This document shows positions 43,251 to 54,289 of a stretch of 64,000 bases of DNA, in pieces. The position numbers and the translations under genes were made by a program. The first letter of the stretch is position 1. Each line of letters opens with the position of its first letter. The stretch is from Sphagnum magellanicum (Eukaryota > Streptophyta > Sphagnopsida > Sphagnales > Sphagnaceae): contig CM038907.1 in NCBI GenBank assembly GCA_021904315.1, positions 26,667,223-26,731,222 on the forward strand, in the 5' to 3' direction. A model generated the notes under the pieces. That model was not told the origin of the DNA. It made no database searches and worked only from the letters and a program-made list of their open reading frames with translations.

Positions 43251-46200
43251 GGAATGCATGTTATAATACATGAAATTATAATAGAAAAGGGTGCAAGCAA
43301 GATATTTTGTACATACTTGTTACCTAGAAACAATAGTTTTAAAACTTTTAACCTTCTTCTAACATTTCAAAACAAATGAATTTTTAAGTTTTTTTCATGA
43401 ACATATGTAATCTCCTTCTAGCTTTTCAAAGTAATTTGTGTCATATCATTTGGACTTGAAAAAGTATCCCAAAAGTATCATCAATAATTACATTAATTTT
43501 CAAAGGTTGGGGATAATTTTAGTTATGAAAACAAATTCCACTAACCAAAAAATATGTATTACAATGTTCACCACGTCAATATTGAGGTGTTTGGAAAAAA
43601 AAAACCAAATACTTGCAAAAACATTTCACCTACTTTCAAGTACTTGAACTTTATTTTTCAAACTAACACAAATTTTAGGTCCAATTTAAATACTTTAAAA
43701 TAATTTTTTAAAACATGATTATAACAATTTAGCTTTTGAAATCCATGTGCACAAGAATCTAGAAATAATGTACCCAATATTAATATTATTGTCCCCATAA
43801 AATCATTTACATGTTAGTCATTTTATTTAAAGACCCCTATATTTTATTGCTTGCACTATTTTTTATATATACTTTACAATTCTTTCACCTAAAATCAAAA
43901 GGAACATTTAGTCCATGCAGAACAATAGAATGAATTTGAAATTATTCCTATTAATACAATTCATAGGATTTTACCATTCATAGGATTTTGAAGATGAACT
44001 CCAAAATATAAGGGGTAATGTTAAAGGTAGAAATATTGGACAAACTAAACAAAAATGGAATATTAGTGTTTAACATGGTGGACAAAGGAGTAGCAAGACA
44101 TAGTGGGCAAACCCATTCTTGGATGGTACCATTAAGAATTATTTCAAGGAATGTTTAAAGAACCAAAAATGGCCAAATTTTTTTTCATGGGCCTTAAGTT
44201 ACTTTAATGTTTCCACAATTATAATTTTTTTTTTAATGTTTATCAATTGTATGCAATAATATATGGCTTAAAGGTTATTTTGGAATTTAAAAAGCTGAAA
44301 ATTGGTAAAAATTTATATTCCTAAGATTGCCCCTTCAAAAATTAATAACCTTAAATTTGGAAATTCATAAATAAATTATATATATTTAACTAATTGCCTA
44401 CTAAAAACTTTTAAATAAAATTATTTCCAAATTACTTTAAGAAAAAAATTTCCAAGAAAAATTTCCAATCATGTTTCACATTTGGGTCAAAACCTATAAC
44501 TAAGAACCGAAAGGATTACTTTCCAAAAGGATTGCAAGTCTTTTTTCCCAAAACATTTTTACATGCAAATAAATTTTTGAATGAACTTTTTTGTAACTTG
44601 TTCTAAAAAATATTTAAAATTTCCCCAATGCATCATTTTTTTTTGTTAGTCATTCTTGAATAAAGATGAATTTTCAAAAGAATGAAAAATACTTACAAAT
44701 TCAATGTTTCATTTTGAAAAATGAAAAAAAACTTAAGTCATCACCAAAAATAAATTTTCACATTTTTTAGTTTTATCATACTCTAAGCTATAACTTTTTT
44801 TAATACATCATATATAATTTAACCCACTTATATGTGGTAAAAGAGTCTTGAAATTTGAAATTTTAAAGCGATTTGAAACATTCTTTGAATTTTTTTGTTT
44901 GAAAATTCCACATTTTAAAAATTATGAGTACTTTTTGAGTGTGACTAATATGTTTTTATCATTTATATTTTTTTCAATGAAAATTCTTTTATTATATGAG
45001 TTCTTTTAATAGTCTTTTACAAAATTGACTCTTTTTGACACAATAGGTGTACATTTCCAAAAATCCTAAATTAAAACCAAAATTTAAAATTGGATCAAAT
45101 AAATTTTGATTTTAACTAATTATGTTTAACATATGACACCTTTTTTTGGTTACTAGTTACATGTTTTGACCCATTATGTTCCTAACCAAAAAGTTCAAGG
45201 AAAATAATTAGCGTTATGTTTTTAAATTTTTTAAAAATGCAATGATTAAGAACATCAAAATACACAATATTTTTTATATTATTGAGATTTTGAAATCTAT
45301 GGACCCTAATAAATGTACTCATTAAAAAAAATAATGAAAATATTTATTCAAATGTTTCCTAAAAAATTTCAAAGTTCAATGGGTCTAGGAAAATCAAGGT
45401 GTGACATTCTTAGTGACACCACCCAAGGATGGGCTTGCCCTACGGGATTAGAACTTATGAAAAGTTTGAATTGAAATTTATGGTGGGAGCTTGAGGAGGA
45501 TTTTTAGAAGAATTTTGAAAATGATTAAACATGAGGATTATGATAATCATGATTAAAAGATGGAGTAGTTTTGAAAGAGAAAGCAACTCATGATAAAATT
45601 AGAAATCAATTTTGATGGAAAATAACATTGATATTACAATATGTTTTTATTTCATCTTTTCTGTTTTTTAATATGATATTGTTTAATTTTATTTTTCAGA
45701 TCACTACATATACAATAATTTTACAAATATGTATTTTGGAATGTATTTTATGTAGAGTTTTACTTTTGATTTCTATAGTTGTTATTACAAACTTTGTATG
45801 TTTAAAAATAAGTTGTTAAAATATAAAATTCATGAATAAAAGAACACTTGTCAAAATACTAGCATTTCCCAAACATTTTTTTCAATTTTTTGATTTTGGA
45901 TTTGTCCATTTAGCAAAATTTTGCTCGTACAAAAGAGATGCAAGTCCACAAATGACAAGAAAGATGCAACGTTTTATGCTCCTCGTAAGTTCTCATGATG
46001 ATTCGGTGTTATTGGAGCTACACTTGCAAAATTGAAGCTTGCAACATTTTAATGATTATAACAATAATTTACATCACATCTAAATTCAATGTTTTAAACA
46101 AAATAAATTCATGTCATGTGTGAAAGCATGATTTAGTGCACCAAAGTACTGTCCCAAATGATAGTTTTCCATATTTCTTTAACAAAGTACTCCACACCAA

Positions 46201-46780
46201 GATGATATAAAAATATAATGGAATTTCAATGATAAAATCACAATTTACATGAAATCAACCTTTTAATTCTAGAAATGATTCAAAATTGGATATCATCAAA
46301 TTGTACTTTGGTCATAGGTGCAAATGTCCCAACAAACAACTTAATGCAAGACATGGTGTTAGTACCACCAAAATTTGATTTTTTGAATAAATGAAAAAAT
46401 TTCACCATTCAAGACATTCATATGTATCTAAACGCATAAAAGTTGGGGTTTTGTAACATCATAGTAATTTGTGATAATTTTTTAAAAATAAAAAAATTTA
46501 AAAATTTTCCATTGAAATGAGTACATAAAAAAATTGATATTTTGAACTAAATGTTTGAAGATGAAATGTTCCTACAACTATTCTTAACCGAAATATGTTA
46601 TTAGATTTTTGAAAAAATCAAATCCATTATTTGAAATGAATATTTTCAATTCAAAAACGCAAGGGACTAATGTTTTCAAAAAATTCATGTGTCTTTAACA
46701 CTTACACCAAATTAATTCAAAATTTGACATGCCCTAGGTCATGATCTTAAGAAATCATGTAAAAAAAATCATGTGCAAGC
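43251..46780. other. AT-rich gene-free stretch
   Basis: Very AT-rich, many homopolymer runs. Nothing recognisable. Short frames such as 45628-45819 (hydrophobic, Ile/Leu/Phe-rich) are what AT-rich DNA gives by chance. Confidence 0.5.
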
Positions 46781-47736
46781 ACACAAATTGATGATTGGCC
46801 ACAAGAGGATATAGCTAAATTTGGTACAGAAGTAGAATCCTGCTATTTTTTTGGCGATTTCATAGCTTTCTTCCTAGGAATCCGGCAATATTTTTTTTTT
46901 TTAAATTCAAAGAAAACCATTGACAGTGTTGCTAGGGCATATGGCGAAAATTCGCGACACAAAAAAAACCCACGGTCTGATAGACTCACAAAAGAGAATT
47001 ACAGTAGAAGTCAAGGTTGAGAATCTCTGGAAGTTTGAGCTGTTTTATTTATGTATGAACTTGGATGGACATTTATAGACGACTTTATATCAGCCGCCCA
47101 CACGTAAGCACAGCATGGTGCCCAGCAGCGACTCCGTTATAAGTTGTAAACTTGCACTTACTACAACGTGCAGAACTTCGACATGAGGATATTATGAAAA
47201 CCTTGCTTACAATATGACAATTGCATGCACGATCATGATATATGATCTCCAACAGTTGACTTAGTCACTACCTGATTGCTCAAACTTCTTACCTGTTGTG
47301 CGGGTGTGCACACTGATCATACATACATAGACTGCACCGCCCATGATCTCACATCTCCGCTCCTTCAATTCTCATGGGTGCCTTCCTCAGCAGTACGCCT
47401 ACAACAGATTAAACTGCAGATACCAGCCATAACGGTCGTCGAATTACAGGTCGACAGCGTATCTAATTATACCAACCATGATCATGACGTCCTCATGTAC
47501 GCACCTTCGTCATTATTTTGTTATCTGCATTTGCTGCACTCGGCCTGTAAAAGTTTCCAACGATGTTCTAAGTTAGCTGGTGGTGGTGGAGACAAATAAA
47601 CATAGGGAGGACTGATCAGCAGGAGGAGATTAAAGCTTCGCAGATGGAGGAGGAGAAGGCATTGGAGAATTAGAAACTGGATATGGCACGGTGGAGACTT
47701 ACGACCATAAGGACGCCATGAGTAAATGAGAGACGA

Positions 47737-47934
47737 TTAAGGTGCCGGAAGTGGAGGCTTGCTTTTAACAGCACAATCATAATTGTTACATAGCAAGCTT
47801 CTCACTCCAGGTCGGTAATTTCCCTGGTCTGCTGCAAGAGCTGGTAAGACCAGAGCTTGAGCTACAATCAAACCCAAAAGCAACAACAACAATGCAATGG
47901 AATGAAATCCCGGACTCCTCACTGCAAGACCCAT
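47737..47934 (-). CDS. Small predicted secreted peptide precursor, 65 residues
   Basis: The N-terminus has Arg6 followed by a hydrophobic core (IALLLLLLGLIVAQALVL) and an ALA-A signal-peptidase site at about residue 34. The remaining 30 or so residues, DQGNYRPGVRSLL then CNNYDC and KSKPPLPAP, contain two Cys four residues apart and a Pro-rich tail. The start lies in a strong context (ATCATGG: A at -3, G at +4). A TATTTAAT box is about 45 bp upstream, and an AATAAA is at about 47049-47044. The surrounding kilobase is less AT-rich than its neighbours, as expected for host gene DNA. It could be a signalling or antimicrobial-type peptide; I cannot match it to CLE, CEP, RGF, PSY, CIF, IDA or PSK. 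A chance ORF with a hydrophobic start is not excluded. Confidence 0.45.
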   Translation of the reverse strand: MGLAVRSPGFHSIALLLLLLGLIVAQALVLPALAADQGNYRPGVRSLLCNNYDCAVKSKPPLPAP

Positions 47935-48035
47935 GATGCCAGACCTTTCTTTCTCCCCTGTTAGACACCATTAAATAGACTCATAGCTCCGGTTTAGGGC
48001 GAACTCGGGGCCGGTTCATAAGAGCATAAAGGTTG

Positions 48036-48500
48036 GCTTGATTTTACTGGCGAAAAATCGCCAGAAAGCGTTTTTGATTTAGCCTTTTCTTTTTTGTTAA
48101 AGAAAATCTCAAGATTTTTTAATTATAAACTCACATAAATTATAACTTCTGATTTCATAGAGGAGCCAGAAAGTGGTTGTACTAGCTCCTCATCCTGTTG
48201 CCTCATTTATTCTTTTTATAATTCATCTACGTCTGGTGATTATTTCCTTTGCCGGTTCAGTATTTATGGGCAATCAGGGTTACTCTGCCATTAATTAGTA
48301 TAAGAATTGATTTCATTTTTTAGTAAGTGGCTTCTGTCCTAGGTGGGCTGTAACGTTTTTACAACAGTGCTCCTACGAGTGACAATGTGACTACTTTAAT
48401 TACTTTTATTTCGAAAAATGGCGAAAAACGCTTTTTAAACCACAAAATCTGGGTTTTTTTCATTTTAAAAAAAAATTTCACCAAGTTTCAAAATTTCACC
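48036..48500. repeat. Palindrome-rich sequence resembling DNA-element ends
   Basis: CTGGCGAAAAATCGCCAG (48047-48064) is a 7-bp stem with a 4-base loop, followed by AAAGCGTTTTTGATTT. An inverse counterpart, AAATGGCGAAAAACGCTTTTT, is at about 48416, then AAATTTCACCAAG and AAATTTCACCAAAAA. Related GGCGATTT(C/T) sequences occur at 46850, 49720, 23650 and 58115. Probably ends of a MITE- or Mutator-like family; no exact borders could be set. Confidence 0.35.
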
Positions 48501-48984
48501 AAAAAAAGCATTCATTTGGACTTTGATTTTAGTTTGGTAACATTTTGAAAACGATTTTTTAAAATGTTTAGACAAGTTCTAACAATTTGTTGCCATTTAA
48601 TGATAAATTCCTCTTGGGTTGCTAGCCAATGACACAAAATTAGAAACTTGAAAAAAGAATCATTGCTTGGCAGAATTTTTCTTGGACTTTTTGGGATTTT
48701 GACAGGTGGCTCTTTCTATTAAAAAATTGAGAATATTTCCAGCAAATTTTGAATTTTCTTTTTCGCACATGAATAATGAAAATAGTGAATTGTTTATGAC
48801 CTTTTGGGTAAAATGATTTCTTCATTTTCAAGTGCTTGTGACAATGGCTGTTGCATCAAAATAACAAAGAATGTGTATGAAAAAATGATTGAAATATGAG
48901 TTTGATGAAACTCTATTGCAAAAATAAAAAGATAAGTACAATCCATTTCCAAGCCTTGGGTGAATTAGCGCCACCATTGGTACC

Positions 48985-49150
48985 ATGGTAAAAACCTCAA
49001 AATCCATTTAAATTTCTTTAAATATTATTTAGAAATATCCAATGGTTAGACTAAATCAGGGCCTCTGAGTCCAACATTTTTCAGGCTTATGAACACTGAT
49101 GGGCCTTGCTAAAACATGAAGGTGCCAATGTAGGTGTTGGTCACATTGGC
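48985..49150 (-). repeat. Dispersed repeat D, copy 4
   Basis: Reverse orientation: AAATATTATTTAGAAATATCC, then AGACTAAATCAGGGCCTCTG, CCAACATTTTTCAGGC and GGTGCCAATGTAGGTGTTGG. These are the reverse complements, in reversed order, of the blocks at 29640-29800. Confidence 0.6.
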
Positions 49151-49337
49151 CCATCACCTTTGTAAGAGTACAGATTTTGTGAATCGCATACACAACCAGA
49201 GATAATGCAAGTTTCATCCCAACAATGACAATGGGATGAGATGCACACTTCATTCATGCAATAGCAATGAAACCCTTAGCCTTCCAATGAAAAATGAGAA
49301 AATCCATGAATTTATGTGGACTACTTTAGTATATGTG

Positions 49338-50910
49338 TACCGGTCTAGACTATTGATATTATTGCGTAATGGTTACAGTGACATGAAAACTAGATCAATC
49401 ATAGTCGTTTTTTCATTTTTGTCTTGCTTATTTTCCATAATATTTTTAACACCATATTTTTATCATAGCCTTTTGGCTATTCTTAACCACCAAAAAAACC
49501 TGCTGTTGCTAGGGAGCAGCCTTCACTTTTTTAAAAAAATTAAAGAAAACATTGCATAGAAATAAGTTTTTTTTTCTCAATTTTCTCATGTTGCTGCAAA
49601 AGTAGCGATCAGCCACAAGAGGATTTTGCCAAATCTGACTATAGGACAACTAGAGAAATATAAAATCTAGGAATCCTATTACATGTTGAGGAACCACTAA
49701 AATCTGCCCACATCCTCCAAAATTCTTGGCGATTTCGAAACTTTTTTCCTCAAAATGTGGCAACTTTTTTGGAAATTTTCCAATAAGTTCCTTTGACCAT
49801 GTTGCTTGGGAAGTTTTTTCAAAAAAGCAAAATGGCTAATTTTCGCTGTAATGACATCCCTCTGTCGTCATTTCTCATCAAAGTCAACCCTAGTTACTTT
49901 ATACCGTCACGTGAATAAAGAAATAACGACGCCCCACGTCTTAGTCCTGGCCACCTCCTGCTGGTCGGCACGCTTTTACAAAGTCTCACCAGTACAACTG
50001 TGGTAGTTAGTCTACCTGAAAAGATGGCCGCCAAGAAACACATTCGGCGCAGTGCAGACGTCACACTAGCACCCGTACAGTTCGTTGGCGGGCAGGTGTT
50101 CAAAGTGCTATAACCGTGCCTTTGAACCCAATGGGTGCTTGAAAGAACCTACTTGCCCATTAGAGCACAGTTGTGATGATGAACATGATGTAAGAGTTAT
50201 TCCTGAAGGAGTTGATTCCGCACTTGTGCTCCAATAGAATTGTGACACACTATTATCCACCGCCACTGACACCAACGTGTTTTGACCTGAGTTGGGTGAG
50301 CTTCTGAAGGAGGGCTTGGTATCGGGCTTTGAACAAGTGACGCTAAATACTTCGAGCTCTGTCCGCTGGTTATTTTTCTCGTCTAGTTGCACACGTTTTT
50401 CCGGCCTGCATGCTTCTGCATAAAACTAGGCAGCATGGTTCTACATGTTAAGTTAATTATGCAAATGAGCTTGGCAGCTTGGCAAAGTTCCATATTGTGC
50501 AGCAGCAACTCGGCAGACTCGAAACCTGGTCCCTTCCAGATGTGGAACATGCTACAGACCAGTGGCACTGTTTCAGGAATTGTGCTGCTGCGCTTTCTTT
50601 TTCATTTCAACAACTTCCACAGTTAAAAAGTCAAACCCTATAACAGAACCACACGGTTCTCCACAGGGCTGCACTGTCAGGCCCGAAAAGGGCGCCGGAC
50701 AGTGCTCAATGGGGGGGGCGCGGGGGGAGGGGGGCAGGGGGCATTTAGCATCTTGCGCTTTGAACACCTATGGATATCAGATTCAATGATATTCAGATCT
50801 CTAGTTGTCTCTTGTGTGAGAACCAGGGTTCTGTTTTTTATAAATTATAAAATGTGTGTGAATGGCAACAGGGCTACCTTTAAAACTATGCCTAAGTGAC
50901 TTTTGAGGTG
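49338..50910 (+). repeat. Left arm of a 1.57-kb inverted repeat
   Basis: Runs from TACCGGTCTAGACTAT to AAGTGACTTTTGAGGTG. The reverse complement occupies 56940-58516. Identity judged by eye is very high, with scattered single-base differences and a G-run of 8 versus 9. The arm holds short frames (for example 50108-50392, - strand, 94 residues) that are kept identical or nearly so in the other arm, but they have no domain I recognise. No target duplication is visible outside the arms. Confidence 0.93.
50671..50741 (+). other. Hairpin plus G-quadruplex-type tract (left arm)
   Basis: GCACTGTC (50671-50678) pairs with GACAGTGC (50698-50705); inside, GGCCC pairs imperfectly with GGGCGCC around a GAAAA loop. 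Five bases later, 50711-50741 is four G-runs of 8, 6, 6 and 5 separated by CGC, A and CA. A smaller hairpin, GAACC-ACAC-GGTTC, precedes it at about 50646. Confidence 0.8.
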
Positions 50911-53145
50911 GGACAATGTGGACACGTGTCATAAAAATGATGGACTAAACTTATATATATTTAAATTATTATACTTAATATATAGGCATAGGCTATGTAT
51001 AATAATATTATGTGCCTCTAGTACTAAGGTTAACCACATGTTAACTTAGGCTAACCTAAACTAACCTAAGCTAAAATAACCATGGCTAAATAAACTAAAA
51101 AGTTAAATTAACTATGGCTAAATTAAGTTAGGCCATATAATTATAAATAAAATATTTATGGCTAAAGTAGAATAAAGTAAATTACTTATGGTTAAAATAC
51201 ATATGGCTAAATTAAATTAAGCCAAACTAATTATGGTTAAATTAAGTTAGGCTAAATTGTTTATGGCTAAAATAAATTAACATGAAATAAATATGGCTAA
51301 ATTAAGTTAGGCTAAAATATTTATGGCTAAAATAAATTAAGATAAAATTATAATAGCTAAATTAATTATGGCTAAACTAAAATATAATAAATTAAATTAA
51401 GCTAAACTAAACCATGTTTTAAATATATATTACAAGTTTTTAAATTTTATTTGTCAAATATGTTTTAATATTTGTTTTAGTAAGTAAAATTTTTCTATTT
51501 TATTTTATTTGGAATTTTTTCAGAACATGTAAATTTGATTAAAAAAAAATTATCCAGAATCAATTAATATGATAATATTAACAATTATTACAATTATTCA
51601 TACTTATCAATTATTTTTATTATAATTAGAATGATAATAAATTATATATATAATATCAATAGGTATTATAGATTTAATTTTTATTATTTATGTTAATATA
51701 TTAATGTAAGTAGCCTACACAAATTAACTTGCAAGTACACAAACATCTTAAGCTAATTACTAGTTTAAATTATATAATAATGTTAAAATCATATTTTCAT
51801 TGAGTAATCATAATTAATAAAAATATTCTGCAATCATCTTTGAAGTGCAAAAAAAGAAGGAGTAATGAAAAATTAACAAGAATAATAAATTTTCCAAGTT
51901 ACAAAATGTTTTTTTTGTTTTCTTTGGACCCCTGCTATTTTCAAACGTCACAACTTTCTTATTTCTTATTCATTTTAAATGATTTAAAATGCTATAGGAG
52001 TGGCATTTGAAGTTCTACAAATTATGTTGGAATTTTAATAGCAAAAAAACAACATAAAAGGAACTTTCTGGGTGTTTAAGAATCGGCCTTTGTAATGTGA
52101 AATGGTTTTTTTTTTTGAGTTTTTGACCCCCTTTACTTTGGGGGGCCATAACTTTCTCATTTTAAATCTGTTTTTGACAACTTTTTGTGTATATGATGCA
52201 CCAAGAGGAGGGCTGCAAGTTTTGTTTGGACACCAAAAATAACAAAGCCCTCCCCTAGCTGCTATACTTTAATACATTAGTTGCATCCAATGTGCAACTA
52301 AATTGGTTCATGAAGTTTGCAATGGAATTTTTTATCCCATATCCTTTAGCTTCCAATTCTATTTGGCTCAATGTATAACTAGGAGCAATAACTTTATTGT
52401 AACTAAGCACCAAACGCCATTGGGGATGAGTAAATAAATAAAGTTTAACCTTTATGAAATGGTTAATCTTAAACATAAAGGATTATTCTAATCTTACCTA
52501 TATAGCCTAAACCTAGCTATGTTCAACCTATTTATATACCTAAATAAACCTACTTATATAATAGGGTTAATAATTATCAACCTATTTAGGCACACGTGTT
52601 AACATTTTATTGGCAAAAAATTGAACAATTTAAATTTCATTAATTAATATTTTAAAATTAAAAAAGGGTAGGCCTGAATTGCCACGTGTCATCATATAGT
52701 TTGTGTTTTAAAATGTGTCAAATGGTCAAAGATCGTTCCATGATGTGCCATGTGTCATCATCTCAATGGCAGAAACTTTAATGATTGAAATTAATCCAAT
52801 GAATTTTTAATTTTGAAAACACAAATATAATTAAATAGTGACACATGTCCACAAGTTAGTTGTCCAATTTTTAAACACATGTCATATTTTTATTAGTTAC
52901 ATTGTAGTTGCAAAGAAAGTTGCAACAAGGTGCAATTACATTTGGATTAGTATGTATGAATGAACATGTATATTAGCACCGTATATACATGTTGCATACA
53001 TAGTGTCACATGCAACTGAATGTCATGTGCAATTTGTCTTAGGCAATTACACAAATTTGTAGTTACATGTGTCATAAATGCAACTGAATTTTAATTGCAT
53101 ATGATAGTTGCAAAACCAAAAATTTCTAGTGATGTGTGAACATGG
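50911..53145. repeat. Probable CACTA-like remnant, left end missing
   Basis: The right end reads AAATTTCTAGTG (about 53130-53143), preceded by 250 bp with repeated AGTTGCAA, TGCAACT and TTGCAT words in both orientations, like the subterminal repeats of the CACTA element at 15108. ACACGTGTCATAA at about 50924 and CCACGTGTCATCA at about 52681 echo the CCACGTGTTTTAA of that element. The left terminus is not seen: the sequence stops at the inverted-repeat junction (50910). Confidence 0.35.
51040..51420. repeat. GGCTAAATTAA short-word array
   Basis: About fifteen copies of TATGGCTAAA and AGGCTAAATTA(A/G) at irregular spacing of 15-40 bp. AT-rich, non-coding, interior of the probable CACTA remnant. 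Confidence 0.7.
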
Positions 53146-54240
53146 TTATTGCACCTACTTATATAATGTGCAAAATTGGATTCAAACCCAAAAAATATGG
53201 GACAAAAATTCAATTGCAAGCATGACCAACATAGTTGCACATTAGATGCAACTATTATTATTATTTATGTTATGTTTAACCATAGTTTACCTATTAGTTA
53301 TATATGAACATAATAAAAATAATAATAACAAATAGGTACTAATACAATACTATTATGGTGTTAATAATAATAATATGAAATAATAAAATTATGCATTTCA
53401 CTAGTAATGTTATTTAATATATTTATTATAAGTAATTTTTTTAAAAAAATTACAGAAAAAAAATAATAAATAATAATAAAACTAAAAATGAAATTTTCAT
53501 TTTAAAATTAAAATTATTAATTATTTTAAATATAAATAATTCATTTAAAATAATAATTATTAACTACAATGATAAATAATTATTAATATTCTAGTATTAT
53601 TACCTAATTTAAAATAATAACTAGCCTAGGATGTTTTGGTATTTATAGGTTAACTAGTGTGGCCTATTTACCATAAGTATTTTAACATAAATAATAATAT
53701 TTAAATATATAACACTTATTGAAATAATAATAATAATAATACTTAGTAATATTAAATACTCATATTAATATTAATCTTTGTTATATCATTAAAGAAGGTT
53801 GGGCATTTAAAAAAAAAGTGGGCTCAAAATTTTATCCATTATGATTATTATTTTCATCAAATTTACATTAAAAAAAGAAAAAAGAAAAACATTGGTTACA
53901 ATGTTTAGTCTTGGTTAGGTTTAGTTAACATGGGTTGAACCCTAGTACTTTATGGATAATACTACTATATAGAACTAGGTAGATATATTCAGTAAACTAA
54001 CTTAGGTATGTATAAGCTTAAGGCATTATTTTTATGACATATGTCCATTTTTACATCATTAATTGCATGTTAGTTGCATACATAACCATATGGCCGAAAA
54101 ATTATATGATTTCAATTTTGTAATTGCAAGCTTATCAATGTAGTTGCAAACGATGGTTAGTTGCATGCAAGTTGCATAGTGACTAGTTGCATATGACAAT
54201 ATTTATATTAATGTTCATGGTGTAAATATTGAAAAGAAGA
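53146..54240. other. AT-rich stretch with a second block of TTGCA words
   Basis: Mostly TAATAATAA-type simple sequence. At 54065-54200 a block of GTTGCATAC, AGTTGCAAACG, AGTTGCATGCAAG and TAGTTGCATATG resembles the subterminal block ending at 53143, so another truncated element end may lie here. No gene. Confidence 0.4.
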
Positions 54241-54289
54241 AGAAAATTGTTCAAAATTTTCGAATTTTTCACTTGTTCGCTCATGACCA

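Noticed and set aside
45628-45819. Hydrophobic 63-codon frame that could look like a membrane peptide
   Set aside because: Ile/Leu/Phe-rich composition follows from the local AT content; no promoter, context or conservation evidence.
47276-47599. 107-codon + strand frame opposite the small peptide's 3' region
   Set aside because: No recognisable domain or start context; more likely the complement of untranslated sequence.
50108-50392. 94-codon frame kept in both inverted arms (also 57459-57743)
   Set aside because: Preservation is explained by the near-identity of the arms. No domain, start context or codon pattern supports a gene, so it is not called as a CDS.
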